Positions 17,973 through 25,473 are shown, numbered from the stretch's first letter. The stretch is 64,000 nt of DNA from Taishania sp965247975 (GCA_965247975.1 OZ252050.1:1116001-1180000); one strand, 5' to 3'. Notes: generated by a model not told the origin, from the letters alone. Program-made: numbers and translations.

Positions 17973-18010
17973 AAGAGAATTGGCGCTGGCTGAAGCTCTC
18001 GAAGCCAAAG
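17973..18010 (+). repeat. REP-like repeat, copy 1
   Basis: AAGAGAATTGGCG...GGCTGAAGCTCTCGAAGCC, almost identical to 18915-18953. The two direct copies bracket the binding-protein gene 18018-18872. The GCTCTCGAAG core returns near 62331. TTGGC and GCCAA within the copy can pair. Confidence 0.6.
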
Positions 18011-18017
18011 CAAAAAT

Positions 18018-18872
18018 ATGATACAATTAAAAATAGGAGGAGTTCCAGAACATTTTAACCTTCCATGGCGCTTGGCTATTGAGGAAGGAGATTTTCGCAA
18101 TGCCAATATTCATCTTCATTGGAGTGATATGGGCGGTGGAACGGGACAAATGTTGCGCGGATTGGAAACTGGTTCGCTCGATGTTGCTGTACTCTTGACC
18201 GAGGGAATTACCCGTGGAATTTTGCAAGGATTAAATGCTAAAATTATTCAAGTGTATGTTGTGACGCCATTGCATTGGGGTGTGCATGTTCCTTTTCATT
18301 CAGAGATTGATCAAATGTCGGATTTAGAAAATCAAACTTTTGCTATTTCAAGGTATGGTTCAGGCTCTCACTTGATGGCGTATGTCTGTGCAGATCAACA
18401 GCATTGGAATTCGGATGAATTGAAATTTAATGTGATTGGTGATGTTTACGGCGGACTTTGGGCATTGGAAAACAACGAAGCTCAGGCATTTTTGTGGGAC
18501 AAATACACCACGCATCCTTACACAGAACAAAAAAAGTGTCGTTTTATCGATGAGGTTGTGACGCCTTGGCCATGTTTTGTGATTGCTGCACGAACAGAAA
18601 TTGCGGAGAATCACAGCGAAATGCTGAACGAAATTTGTCAAATCGTGAACCGAAAAGCGAAGGAAATTAAACAAGGTGAAAATTCAGAAGAAATCATCAG
18701 TTGGAGGTATAATTTGAATTCAACACAAGTAAAAGAATGGCTCAAAGAGACCGACTGGAACTATAATGGAATTCAATATCCACTGGCTTTTGAAAAAACA
18801 GTGAGTTATTTACAAAAATTGAATTTAATAACGGAAGAAGAAGGGAAGGATTGGAGAATCAAACTTTTTTAA
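18018..18872 (+). CDS. Cytoplasmic periplasmic-binding-fold protein (Ca3427-like)
   Basis: 284 aa with no signal peptide or lipobox, although the fold is that of a type II substrate-binding protein (SsuA/THI5-like). Characteristic segments are GGGTGQMLRGLETGSLDVAVLLTEG, ISRYGSGSHLMAYVCADQ, DKYTTHPYTEQKKC and VVTPWPCFVIAA. The same set of motifs occurs in the Candida albicans Ca3427 protein and its bacterial relatives, a family of soluble binding proteins without known transport partners. Ligand and role are unknown. The preceding ABC exporter is unlikely to be a partner because it is an export-type half transporter. The gene is framed by two REP-like repeats. Confidence 0.8.
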   Translation: MIQLKIGGVPEHFNLPWRLAIEEGDFRNANIHLHWSDMGGGTGQMLRGLETGSLDVAVLLTEGITRGILQGLNAKIIQVYVVTPLHWGVHVPFHSEIDQMSDLENQTFAISRYGSGSHLMAYVCADQQHWNSDELKFNVIGDVYGGLWALENNEAQAFLWDKYTTHPYTEQKKCRFIDEVVTPWPCFVIAARTEIAENHSEMLNEICQIVNRKAKEIKQGENSEEIISWRYNLNSTQVKEWLKETDWNYNGIQYPLAFEKTVSYLQKLNLITEEEGKDWRIKLF

Positions 18873-18914
18873 GAATTAAAAATTAAGCAATTAAGAATTA
18901 GTGTTTATAGTTTT

Positions 18915-18953
18915 GAAGAGAATTGGCGAAGGCTGAGGCTCTCGAAGCCAAAG
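18915..18953 (+). repeat. REP-like repeat, copy 2
   Basis: GAAGAGAATTGGCGAAGGC...GAGGCTCTCGAAGCCAAAG, in the same orientation as copy 1 and ending about 10 nt before hemH ATG 18964. Confidence 0.6.
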
Positions 18954-18963
18954 TCAATTGTCA

Positions 18964-19980
18964 ATGAAAAAAACAGGAATACTTTTAATCCAATTAGGAA
19001 CACCAGATAGTCCGAGCACACGTGATGTGCGCAAGTATTTGTCTGAATTTTTGAACGATCCACGGGTTATTGATTTGCCTTGGTTAGCCCGCAAGTTGTT
19101 GGTGAATGGAATCATTGTTCCGTTTCGCGCACCGAAATCGGCTAAGATTTACAAAGAACTTTGGGATCTTGGAAAAGGTGTCTCTCCGTTGATGACCCAT
19201 ACCAAAAGCGTGCAAATGAAACTTCAAAACCGCTTGGAAGGAAAAGCAAAAGTCTACATGGCAATGCGCTATAAAAATCCTTCGATTCAATCGGTGTTGA
19301 CGGAAATGCAAAAAGAACATTTCGACCAAATCATTGTGATTCCTTTGTTTCCGCAGTATGCGAGTGCGTCTAGTGGTTCGGCGATGCAAAAAGTGATGGA
19401 CATCGTTCGAAAATGGTGGGTGATTCCAGAAATTAAAATCGTATCGCAATTTTGGGACAATGAAGGTTACATCGATTCAATCATTGACAACACCAAACAA
19501 TTCAATTTGGCGGATTACGACCACATCATTTTCAGTTACCATGGATTACCAGAACGACAAGTGGACAAAGTGTACGACACCGATTTATGTGCTGACCATC
19601 CCTGCGAAACGCAAATCGACGATCAAAATAAATTCTGTTACAAAGCGACATCTTATGCAACAACACGCTTGTTGGCAGCCAAATTAGGAATTTCGGAAGA
19701 TCAATATACTGTGGCTTTCCAATCACGCTTAGACAAAAAATGGCTCACTCCGTTTTCTGACAAAGTGGTGGAAGAATTGGCCAAAAACGGCGCAAAAAAA
19801 ATCTTGGTTTTCAGTCCAGCATTTGTGGCTGATTGCCTCGAAACCTTGATTGAAATTGGTCACGAATACCAAGAGATTTTCGAAGAACATGGCGGCGAAA
19901 AAGTGCAGTTGGTTCCATCATCAAATGATCATGAGCGATTTATTGATGGGTTGGAGGAGATGGTGATGGAAAGGATGTGA
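18964..19980 (+). CDS. hemH: Ferrochelatase
   Basis: 338 aa from ATG 18964; a TTG two codons earlier is an alternative. It inserts Fe2+ into protoporphyrin IX (or coproporphyrin in some lineages) in haem synthesis. The catalytic histidine is H193 in FSYHGLPERQ. The conserved glutamate is in PAFVADCLETLIEIG, and LGTPDSPS marks the N-terminus. No other haem gene is adjacent. The last 48 nt before GLE (19908-19955) recur as a diverged copy at 20950-20997 beyond the Fic islet. Confidence 0.95.
   Translation: MKKTGILLIQLGTPDSPSTRDVRKYLSEFLNDPRVIDLPWLARKLLVNGIIVPFRAPKSAKIYKELWDLGKGVSPLMTHTKSVQMKLQNRLEGKAKVYMAMRYKNPSIQSVLTEMQKEHFDQIIVIPLFPQYASASSGSAMQKVMDIVRKWWVIPEIKIVSQFWDNEGYIDSIIDNTKQFNLADYDHIIFSYHGLPERQVDKVYDTDLCADHPCETQIDDQNKFCYKATSYATTRLLAAKLGISEDQYTVAFQSRLDKKWLTPFSDKVVEELAKNGAKKILVFSPAFVADCLETLIEIGHEYQEIFEEHGGEKVQLVPSSNDHERFIDGLEEMVMERM
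19908..19955 (+). repeat. hemH 3'-end direct repeat, left copy (inside hemH)
   Basis: 48 nt matching 20950-20997 with five mismatches; the last 25 nt are identical. It encodes the PSSNDHERFIDGLE segment of ferrochelatase. Confidence 0.75.
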
Positions 19981-20062
19981 TGAGCATTTTATGGATTGAA
20001 AAAGCTCAGTAAAGAGATATTAAGCTCAATATAAGTATCATGTTCAGCATGAATGATTTTAC

Positions 20063-20070
20063 TATCTTTG
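20063..20070 (+). promoter_or_regulatory. -7 element of the vbhA-fic unit
   Basis: TATCTTTG, a perfect TAnnTTTG match, 22 nt before the antitoxin ATG at 20093. The -33 region is weak. Confidence 0.5.
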
Positions 20071-20092
20071 TTTTGTATTCAAAAGCAAAAAA

Positions 20093-20314
20093 ATGTATAA
20101 AGCAATTGAGATAGATCGCGAAAATTTGACCTTATTGGGTGTGAAGTTTTCAGACTTAAAAAAGCTTGAAAATACGGCCAATGCCATTGGGTCAAATATG
20201 TTTGAAGGCTTTGAACCAACGAAAGAACTAATACAACTTTATGTAGATTGGAGTTCAGGAACCATAACCGATTCTGAATTATTGGCAAAATTATATGCCA
20301 TTCATGGCAAATAA
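20093..20314 (+). CDS. VbhA-type antitoxin of a Fic toxin
   Basis: 73 aa. It carries the inhibitory-helix motif S-x-x-x-E-G as SNMFEG (S34, E38, G39). In class I Fic systems this glutamate enters the toxin's ATP pocket and blocks AMPylation. The C-terminal half (TKELIQLYVDWSSGTITDSELLAKLYAIHGK) matches the antitoxin VbhA domain. The 3' end overlaps the fic start, the typical arrangement of an antitoxin translated first. It is AT-rich compared with hemH, in keeping with acquisition. Confidence 0.85.
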   Translation: MYKAIEIDRENLTLLGVKFSDLKKLENTANAIGSNMFEGFEPTKELIQLYVDWSSGTITDSELLAKLYAIHGK

Positions 20315-20906
20315 ATATCAATACATAGATCCTGAATTATTATACTCCAATAAAAATGGAGTACTTCATAACATTGCAAAAATTGAGAACGAAAAAGTTC
20401 TTCTTGCATTTGAGAGTTTTAAAGTATCCAAAAGAATTGAGGAGTTATCAGAAAAACCTATAAAAATAAAGGATTCAAACTCTTTACTCGAAATTCATCG
20501 TTACCTGTTTCAAGATGTTTATGAATGGGCTGGAAATGTAAGAAGAGTAAATATTAGTAAAGACGGCAAACCATTCTTTGATGGTGAACGATTTGACATG
20601 GGATTTAGGTATATTGATACACTTATCACAGAGTACCGAGTTCTAAAAAAAACGAACCGAAAAGAAATAGCAAACAAATTAGCAGAAATATTGGATGCTG
20701 TAAATTATTTACATCCGTTTAGAGAAGGTAATGGCAGAACTCAAAGAGAATTTTTAAGGTTACTTGCACTTGAAAAAAAGCACTATTTAAATCTCAATCC
20801 GCCAGATAATAAAAGTATTTATGAAAAGTATATGCAAGGAACAATTGAGAGTAACTTAACTATCTTGAAGGATTTGATTTTTGAACTAATAGATCATAAA
20901 GATTAA
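20304..20906 (+). CDS. fic: Fic-family AMPylating toxin
   Basis: 200 aa from ATG 20304; an in-frame ATG at 20295 adds three residues. The core motif HPFREGNGRTQR (137-148) is complete, with catalytic H137, the phosphate-binding EGNGR and the terminal Arg. The flap region KDGKPFFDGE that docks substrate is present around 86-95. Such enzymes transfer AMP to target proteins; in VbhT-like members the targets are topoisomerases, but the target here is unknown. It overlaps the VbhA-type antitoxin by 11 nt. All catalytic residues appear intact, so the pair is probably functional. Confidence 0.9.
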   Translation: MANKYQYIDPELLYSNKNGVLHNIAKIENEKVLLAFESFKVSKRIEELSEKPIKIKDSNSLLEIHRYLFQDVYEWAGNVRRVNISKDGKPFFDGERFDMGFRYIDTLITEYRVLKKTNRKEIANKLAEILDAVNYLHPFREGNGRTQREFLRLLALEKKHYLNLNPPDNKSIYEKYMQGTIESNLTILKDLIFELIDHKD

Positions 20907-20949
20907 CAGTGAACAAAGTGAAAAAAACTCGGTTTTCCGATTAAGAGAA

Positions 20950-20997
20950 GTTGTTACCATCATCGAACGACCATGAGCGATTTATTGATGGGTTGGA
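20950..20997 (+). repeat. hemH 3'-end direct repeat, right copy (hemH remnant)
   Basis: Read in the ferrochelatase frame it gives PSSNDHERFIDGLE. The three differences from hemH within that stretch (TCG/TCA, AAC/AAT, GAC/GAT) are all synonymous. It is therefore a fragment of a real but diverged hemH, not a random match. It fuses directly into the rhuM remnant. Confidence 0.7.
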
Positions 20998-21432
20998 GAT
21001 GATGGTGTTACGAAAATTGAAACACGTCTCGAAAATGAAACAGTTTGTTTGACCATTGAGCAAATGGCTGAACTTTTTTCAAAAGGAAAATCCACAATCA
21101 ACGAGCACATTCTCAATGTTTTCAAAGAAGGCGAACTCGATCTGGAAACTCCAATGAGAAAAATCGGAAATTCCGATTATTCTACCAAACCAACCAATTT
21201 TTATAATCTCGATGTTATCATTTCGGTAGGTTACCGAGTAAAAAGTCAACAGGGAACAAAATTCCGACAATGGGTTACAGGAAGGCTCCGTGAATACATC
21301 ATCCAAGGATTTACCATGGACGATGAACGGCTGAAAAACTTGGGTGGAAGCGGTTATTGGAAAGAGCTACTACAATGGATTCGAGACATCCGAGCATCGG
21401 AAAAAGTCTTTTATCGACAAGAACTGCAATAA
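20998..21432 (+). pseudogene. RhuM family protein, truncated at both ends
   Basis: The frame is open from 20989 and reads DDGVTKIETRLENETV, then LTIEQMAELFSKGKST, NFYNLDVIISVGYRV and a C-terminal RDIRASEKVFYRQ before stopping. These are conserved segments of the virulence-protein RhuM family, normally over 300 aa. Here only about 144 codons remain. There is no ATG: the natural N-terminus is replaced by the hemH fragment, and the C-terminal two-thirds is missing. RhuM function is unknown; genes of this family are common in genomic islands. A TTG at 21049 could start a 127-aa product, but I regard the gene as broken. Confidence 0.75.
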
Positions 21433-21638
21433 GACTCAAAAAATAACGATTGAAACATTTTGTTCAAACCTCATTATAGAGTGGTCTAAATAAAAGTTAT
21501 TGATTCAAAATAGAATTTTAATGACATTTATTTGAGAAGTTTTACAACCTAGCATAATTCTTTCGGACCGAAGATTTTTATTCCCTCACTCCAAAACCGA
21601 AATAAATTCTCAAATTTTTATTTTCCAAACTTACATCG

Positions 21639-21646
21639 TATCTTTG
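21639..21646 (+). promoter_or_regulatory. -7 element of the ahcY transcript
   Basis: TATCTTTG followed by GCGCC, the common Bacteroidota start context. It implies a transcript start near 21652 and a leader of about 165 nt before ATG 21817. No good TTG is seen 18-20 nt upstream. Confidence 0.6.
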
Positions 21647-21662
21647 CGCCCTGAAATATTAA

Positions 21663-21779
21663 GACCGTATCAAAACGTTTAAATCGAGGCGCAAAACAAA
21701 TTTCATCCCGGAGTTTACTTTTGTAAATGAGGAGATTAAATTTTTGATGCAACGATGAGTTAGGTGTTTTGAAACGGTC
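21663..21779 (+). ncRNA. Structured 5' leader of ahcY, candidate riboswitch or regulatory RNA
   Basis: GACCGTATCAAAAC (21663-21676) can pair with GTTTTGAAACGGTC (21766-21779) over 14 positions with a single A-A mismatch, closing an 89-nt internal region. Inside, TTTAC (21714-21718) and GTAAA (21723-21727) form a small hairpin with a four-T loop, and AAATTT blocks at 21698 and 21738 can pair. The element lies wholly in the predicted leader, 37 nt before the ahcY start. I could not match it by eye to SAM-I, SAM-II or SAH riboswitch consensus sequences. Confidence 0.5.
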
Positions 21780-21816
21780 GTAAAATGAAAATTAATAACA
21801 TACATAAAAAACAAGT

Positions 21817-23130
21817 ATGAGCAATACAATGGAAAAAGTGAAATTTAAGGTGAAAGACATTAGTCTCGCTGATTGGGGTAGAAAAGAAATTCGTTTGGCG
21901 GAAGCTGAAATGCCAGGATTAATGGCTTTGCGTGAAGAATATGGTGCAGCAAAACCATTGGCTGGTGCACGTATCGCTGGATGTTTGCACATGACAATTC
22001 AAACAGCTGTTCTTATCGAAACATTGGTTGAGTTAGGTGCAGAAGTTACTTGGTCTTCATGTAACATCTTCTCTACACAAGATCACGCAGCAGCAGCAAT
22101 CGCAGCAGCAGGAATTCCAGTTTATGCTTGGAAAGGTATGAACGAAGAAGAATTTGATTGGTGTATCGAGCAAACATTATTTGCATTCGAAGATGGTAAA
22201 CCATTGAACATGATTTTGGATGATGGTGGAGACTTGACAAACATGGTTTTCGATCGTTTCCCTGAATTAACCAAAGACATCAAAGGACTTTCTGAAGAAA
22301 CAACAACAGGTGTACACCGTTTGTATGAGCGTAAGAAAAATGGAACTTTGGTGATGCCTGCAATCAACGTAAATGATTCAGTTACCAAATCAAAATTCGA
22401 TAACAAATACGGATGTAAAGAATCATTGGTAGATTCAATTCGTCGTGCGACAGATACGATGATGGCAGGTAAAATTGCTGTTGTTTGTGGTTACGGTGAT
22501 GTTGGAAAAGGTTCTGCAGCTTCGTTGCAAGGTGCAGGTGCACGTGTAATCGTTACGGAAATCGATCCAATTTGTGCGCTTCAAGCAGCAATGGACGGAT
22601 TTGAAGTACGCCGTTTGGAAAATGTAATTGGTGGAGTGGATATCGTTGTAACAACAACAGGTAACAAAGACATCGTTCAAGGACATCATTTCGAAGCAAT
22701 GCGTGACAAAACAATCGTTTGTAACATCGGTCACTTCGACAACGAAATCGATATGGCGTGGTTGAACAAAAACCATGGTGCATCAAAAGTGGAGATCAAA
22801 CCGCAAGTAGATATGTACACAATCAACGGAAAAGATATCATCATCTTGGCTGAAGGTCGTTTGGTGAACTTAGGTTGTGCTACAGGTCACCCATCTTTTG
22901 TAATGTCAAATTCATTCACGAACCAAACATTGGCTCAATTGGAATTGTGGAAAAATGCTTCTGCATACGAAAATGATGTGTACATGCTTCCAAAACATTT
23001 GGATGAAAAAGTGGCTAAATTGCATCTTGCAAAAGTTGGCGCTGAGTTGACTGAATTACGTCCAGACCAAGCAGAATACATTGGAGTAGATGTGAAAGGT
23101 CCTTTCAAAGCTGAGCATTATAGATACTAG
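21817..23130 (+). CDS. ahcY: Adenosylhomocysteinase (SAH hydrolase)
   Basis: 437 aa. It hydrolyses S-adenosylhomocysteine to adenosine and homocysteine, recycling the product of SAM-dependent methylation. The NAD-binding motif is VVCGYGDVGKGSAASLQGAGA. Substrate-binding segments include the NDSVTKSKFDNKYGC region with the conserved lysine, and GRLVNLGCATGHPSFVMS. The C-terminus ends in the family's KPFKAEHYRY-type tail (GPFKAEHYRY). It is monocistronic, with a structured leader upstream and a terminator 22 nt downstream. Confidence 0.97.
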   Translation: MSNTMEKVKFKVKDISLADWGRKEIRLAEAEMPGLMALREEYGAAKPLAGARIAGCLHMTIQTAVLIETLVELGAEVTWSSCNIFSTQDHAAAAIAAAGIPVYAWKGMNEEEFDWCIEQTLFAFEDGKPLNMILDDGGDLTNMVFDRFPELTKDIKGLSEETTTGVHRLYERKKNGTLVMPAINVNDSVTKSKFDNKYGCKESLVDSIRRATDTMMAGKIAVVCGYGDVGKGSAASLQGAGARVIVTEIDPICALQAAMDGFEVRRLENVIGGVDIVVTTTGNKDIVQGHHFEAMRDKTIVCNIGHFDNEIDMAWLNKNHGASKVEIKPQVDMYTINGKDIIILAEGRLVNLGCATGHPSFVMSNSFTNQTLAQLELWKNASAYENDVYMLPKHLDEKVAKLHLAKVGAELTELRPDQAEYIGVDVKGPFKAEHYRY

Positions 23131-23152
23131 GATTTATTGATTCTAAAATTAG

Positions 23153-23179
23153 AAGGACTTCGAAAGGAGTCCTTTTTTT
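23153..23179 (+). terminator. Terminator of ahcY
   Basis: AAGGACT (23153-23159) pairs with AGTCCTT (23168-23174), followed by seven T residues. The next gene ends on the opposite strand at 23178. Confidence 0.8.
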
Positions 23180-23966
23180 ATGCGCTTAAAATTTCATACG
23201 CCTTCTGAATCTGAATGAATTTTTCTTTGGCCATTTTTTGTTGCGATTCGCTAGCATTTTCAAAACAATCTGGATGATGTAATTTGGCGAGCGATCGATA
23301 CGCCTTTTTTATTTCTTCTTTGGAGGCATTTTCAGTGACACCTAAAATATCGAAGTAATATTTTTTTGAAAGAGTCGGCTTTATTTGTGTAGCTTGGTTT
23401 TCTTGTTCCTGAAAATAGGACGCGTAAATGGCCAAGATTCTTGTTAATGTGGTTGGACTGAGGCCTAAATCAGCATTGATTTGTTGCAAGAATTGGCGTT
23501 CCCGCGTGGACATTTTTCCTTCGATGAGCGCCACGCCAGTTAAAAAATAAATCACTTGCGCCTTTTCACCTTCCTCTTTGTAATGTGTATTCATCCAATC
23601 GGTAATCGTTTGGGTTTTGATAGGATAGCGCAAAGAAAATAGGAGCGAATCGCTAAAATTGTAATTGGCAAATTTGAAATAGCGATTGAAATAATTGTTG
23701 ATGAATTGTGTTTTACTTTTCGATGATTGGTAATCGAATAAAATCAACTTTCCAGCCAATGCCAAGTATGCTTCCAAAAAATTGTCTTCCGTCGGTTTCA
23801 AAGAAGCAGGAAAAATCCCTTTGCGCCAAGACCGTGCGTGACGCGTTTTATAAATGTAAAGAAAGATACCACCAAAAAAAGGCACTCCAAACAGCACCGC
23901 AATCAACCAAACCGGCAACTGATCTGTTCTTGGCAAATATTGTAATGGCAAAAAAACACCCTTCAT
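23178..23966 (-). CDS. Membrane-anchored TerB/DnaJ-domain protein (DjlA-like)
   Basis: 262 aa. One membrane helix lies at about residues 18-38, followed by a basic patch. Residues about 60-180 resemble the TerB/DjlA helical domain (YFLTGVALIEGKMSTRERQFLQQI). The C-terminal J domain (about 200-262) has YYFDILGVTENASKEEIKKAYR and the HPD motif in KLHHPDCF. It would recruit and stimulate DnaK at the inner membrane, as DjlA does; client and role are unknown. It is convergent with ahcY, and the repeat array lies upstream of its start. Confidence 0.82.
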   Translation of the reverse strand: MKGVFLPLQYLPRTDQLPVWLIAVLFGVPFFGGIFLYIYKTRHARSWRKGIFPASLKPTEDNFLEAYLALAGKLILFDYQSSKSKTQFINNYFNRYFKFANYNFSDSLLFSLRYPIKTQTITDWMNTHYKEEGEKAQVIYFLTGVALIEGKMSTRERQFLQQINADLGLSPTTLTRILAIYASYFQEQENQATQIKPTLSKKYYFDILGVTENASKEEIKKAYRSLAKLHHPDCFENASESQQKMAKEKFIQIQKAYEILSA

Positions 23967-24100
23967 ATTAAAATGCTTAAAAGCGGTAATGCACTTTATC
24001 GTGAAAGTAACAAAATACTTTTTTAAAAATCAAAATGAATGCAAAATCCTTGATTTTGAAATTCTAAAATCTGATGATATTCCGTGCTTTTGTTAATTAA

Positions 24101-25020
24101 ACCGCAAAGAACGCTGAGGTCGCAAAGAAAAAAGCATAATTAAAAATGGATTCACTAAAAATTCCCTTTGCGCTCATTGTGTCCTCTGCGGTAAAAAAAT
24201 AAACCGCAAAGAGCACGGAGGTCTCAAAGAAAAAAGCATGATTTAAAAATAGATTCATTAAAAAATCCCTTTGTGCTCATTGCGTCCTCCGCGGTAAAAA
24301 AAATAAACCGCAAAGAACGCTGAGGTCGCAAAGAAAAAAGCATGTTTTAAAATGGATTCACTAAACATTCCATTTGCGCACTTAGTGTCCTCTGCGGTAA
24401 AAAAATAAACCGCAAAGAACGCTGAGGTCGCAAAGAAAAAAGCATGATTTAAAAATGGATTCACTAAATATTCCCTTTGCGCTCATTGTGTCCTCTGCGG
24501 TAAAAAAAATAAACCGCAAAGAACGCTGAGGTCGCAAAGAAAAAAGCATGATTTAAAAAATAGATTCATTAAAAAATCCCTTTGCGCTCATTGTGTCCTC
24601 TGCGGTAAAAAAAATAAACCGCAAAGAACGCTGAGGTCGCAAAGAAAAGTGATGATTTAAAAAAGGATTCACTAAAAAATCCCTTTGCGCTCATTGTGTC
24701 CTCTGCGGTAAAAAAAATAAACCGCAAAGAACGCTGAGGTCGCAAAGAAAAAAGCATGATTTAAAAAATAGATTCATTAAAAAATCCCTTTGCGCTCATT
24801 GCGTCCTCTGCGGTAAAAAAATAAACCGCAAAGCACGCTGAGGTCGCAAAGAAAAAAGGATGATTTAAAGATGAATTCATTAAAAAATCCCTTTGTGCTC
24901 ATTGCGTCCTCCGCGGTAAAAAAAATAAACCGCAAAGAGCACGGAGGTCGCAAAGAAAAAAGGATGATTTATAATGGATTCATTAAAAATTCCCTTTGCG
25001 CTCATAGCGTCCTCCGCGGT
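24101..25020. repeat. Nine-unit tandem array of palindromic repeats
   Basis: Units start at 24101, 24203, 24307, 24409, 24513, 24618, 24721, 24825 and 24929, each 92-94 bp, with 8-14 nt A-rich linkers. The left arm is three 9-mers (ACCGCAAAG, AACGCTGAG, GTCGCAAAG). The right arm is the inverse of three related 9-mers (ACCGCAGAG, GACACAATG, AGCGCAAAG). About 38 A/T-rich nt separate the arms. GCGGT-linker-ACCGC allows alternative hairpins between neighbouring units. Translated minus-strand frames across it are repeat artefacts, not genes. Confidence 0.9.
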
Positions 25021-25039
25021 AAAAAAAAACAACTTTCTT

Positions 25040-25070
25040 TTGTTTAAATTCGATTTTTATCCTATCTTTA
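25040..25070 (+). promoter_or_regulatory. Promoter of the GxxExxY gene
   Basis: TTG at 25040-25042, a 20-nt spacer, and TATCTTTA at 25063-25070, one base from TAnnTTTG. It starts 20 nt beyond the last array unit and ends 19 nt before ATG 25090. Confidence 0.6.
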
Positions 25071-25089
25071 AGTACCAAAAATATCTTTT

Positions 25090-25473
25090 ATGACACAAAA
25101 CGAATTATCATCCATTGTAATTGGATGCGCCATTGAAGTCCATTCGAATCTTGGACCTGGTTTGCTGGAAAGCGTTTATGAAGCATGCTTATTTTATGAA
25201 CTAAAACAAATTGGGCTAAATGTCAAACAACAAGAACCACTCCCTGTTTTTTACAAAGGCATTGAAATTCCAATAGGACTGAAGCTAGATCTTTTAATTG
25301 AAAATAAGTTGATTGTTGAAGTCAAATCCGTGAAAGAATTGCAGGATATTCACACAGCGCAATTAATCACTTATCTCAAAATTTCTAATATAGAATTAGG
25401 CCTTTTGCTCAATTTTAATGAAACACGCATGAAAAATGGAATCAAAAGAATCGTGAATAATTTCAGCGATTAA
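25090..25473 (+). CDS. GxxExxY protein, PD-(D/E)XK nuclease-like
   Basis: 127 aa, the full family length. The name-giving motif is G24-x-x-E27-x-x-Y30 (GPGLLESVY). Later residues form a PD-(D/E)XK-type metal site: D66 in GLKLDLLIE and E76-x-K78 in IVEVKSV, followed by a helix with LQDIHTAQLITYLK. The family is widespread in Bacteroidota and other phyla and its function is unknown; nuclease activity is inferred from the fold. The gene directly follows the palindromic array with its own promoter, and its stop overlaps the lipA stop by 4 nt (TTAA). Confidence 0.88.
   Translation: MTQNELSSIVIGCAIEVHSNLGPGLLESVYEACLFYELKQIGLNVKQQEPLPVFYKGIEIPIGLKLDLLIENKLIVEVKSVKELQDIHTAQLITYLKISNIELGLLLNFNETRMKNGIKRIVNNFSD

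Noticed and set aside
16199..18872. ABC exporter plus binding-protein gene as an import system
   Set aside because: The transporter is an exporter-type half transporter and the binding protein has no export signal.
21049..21432. Functional RhuM-like or phage antirepressor gene
   Set aside because: Family members are more than twice as long; the N-terminus is replaced by hemH sequence and the C-terminus is missing.
24258..24757. Minus-strand ORFs across the repeat array
   Set aside because: They encode the repeat unit over and over (FFATSAFFAVYFF) with no start context; translation of palindromic repeats only.
24101..25020. CRISPR array
   Set aside because: Repeats (92-94 bp) are far longer than the linkers (8-14 bp), linkers are all A-rich and alike, units are palindromes and no cas gene is nearby.
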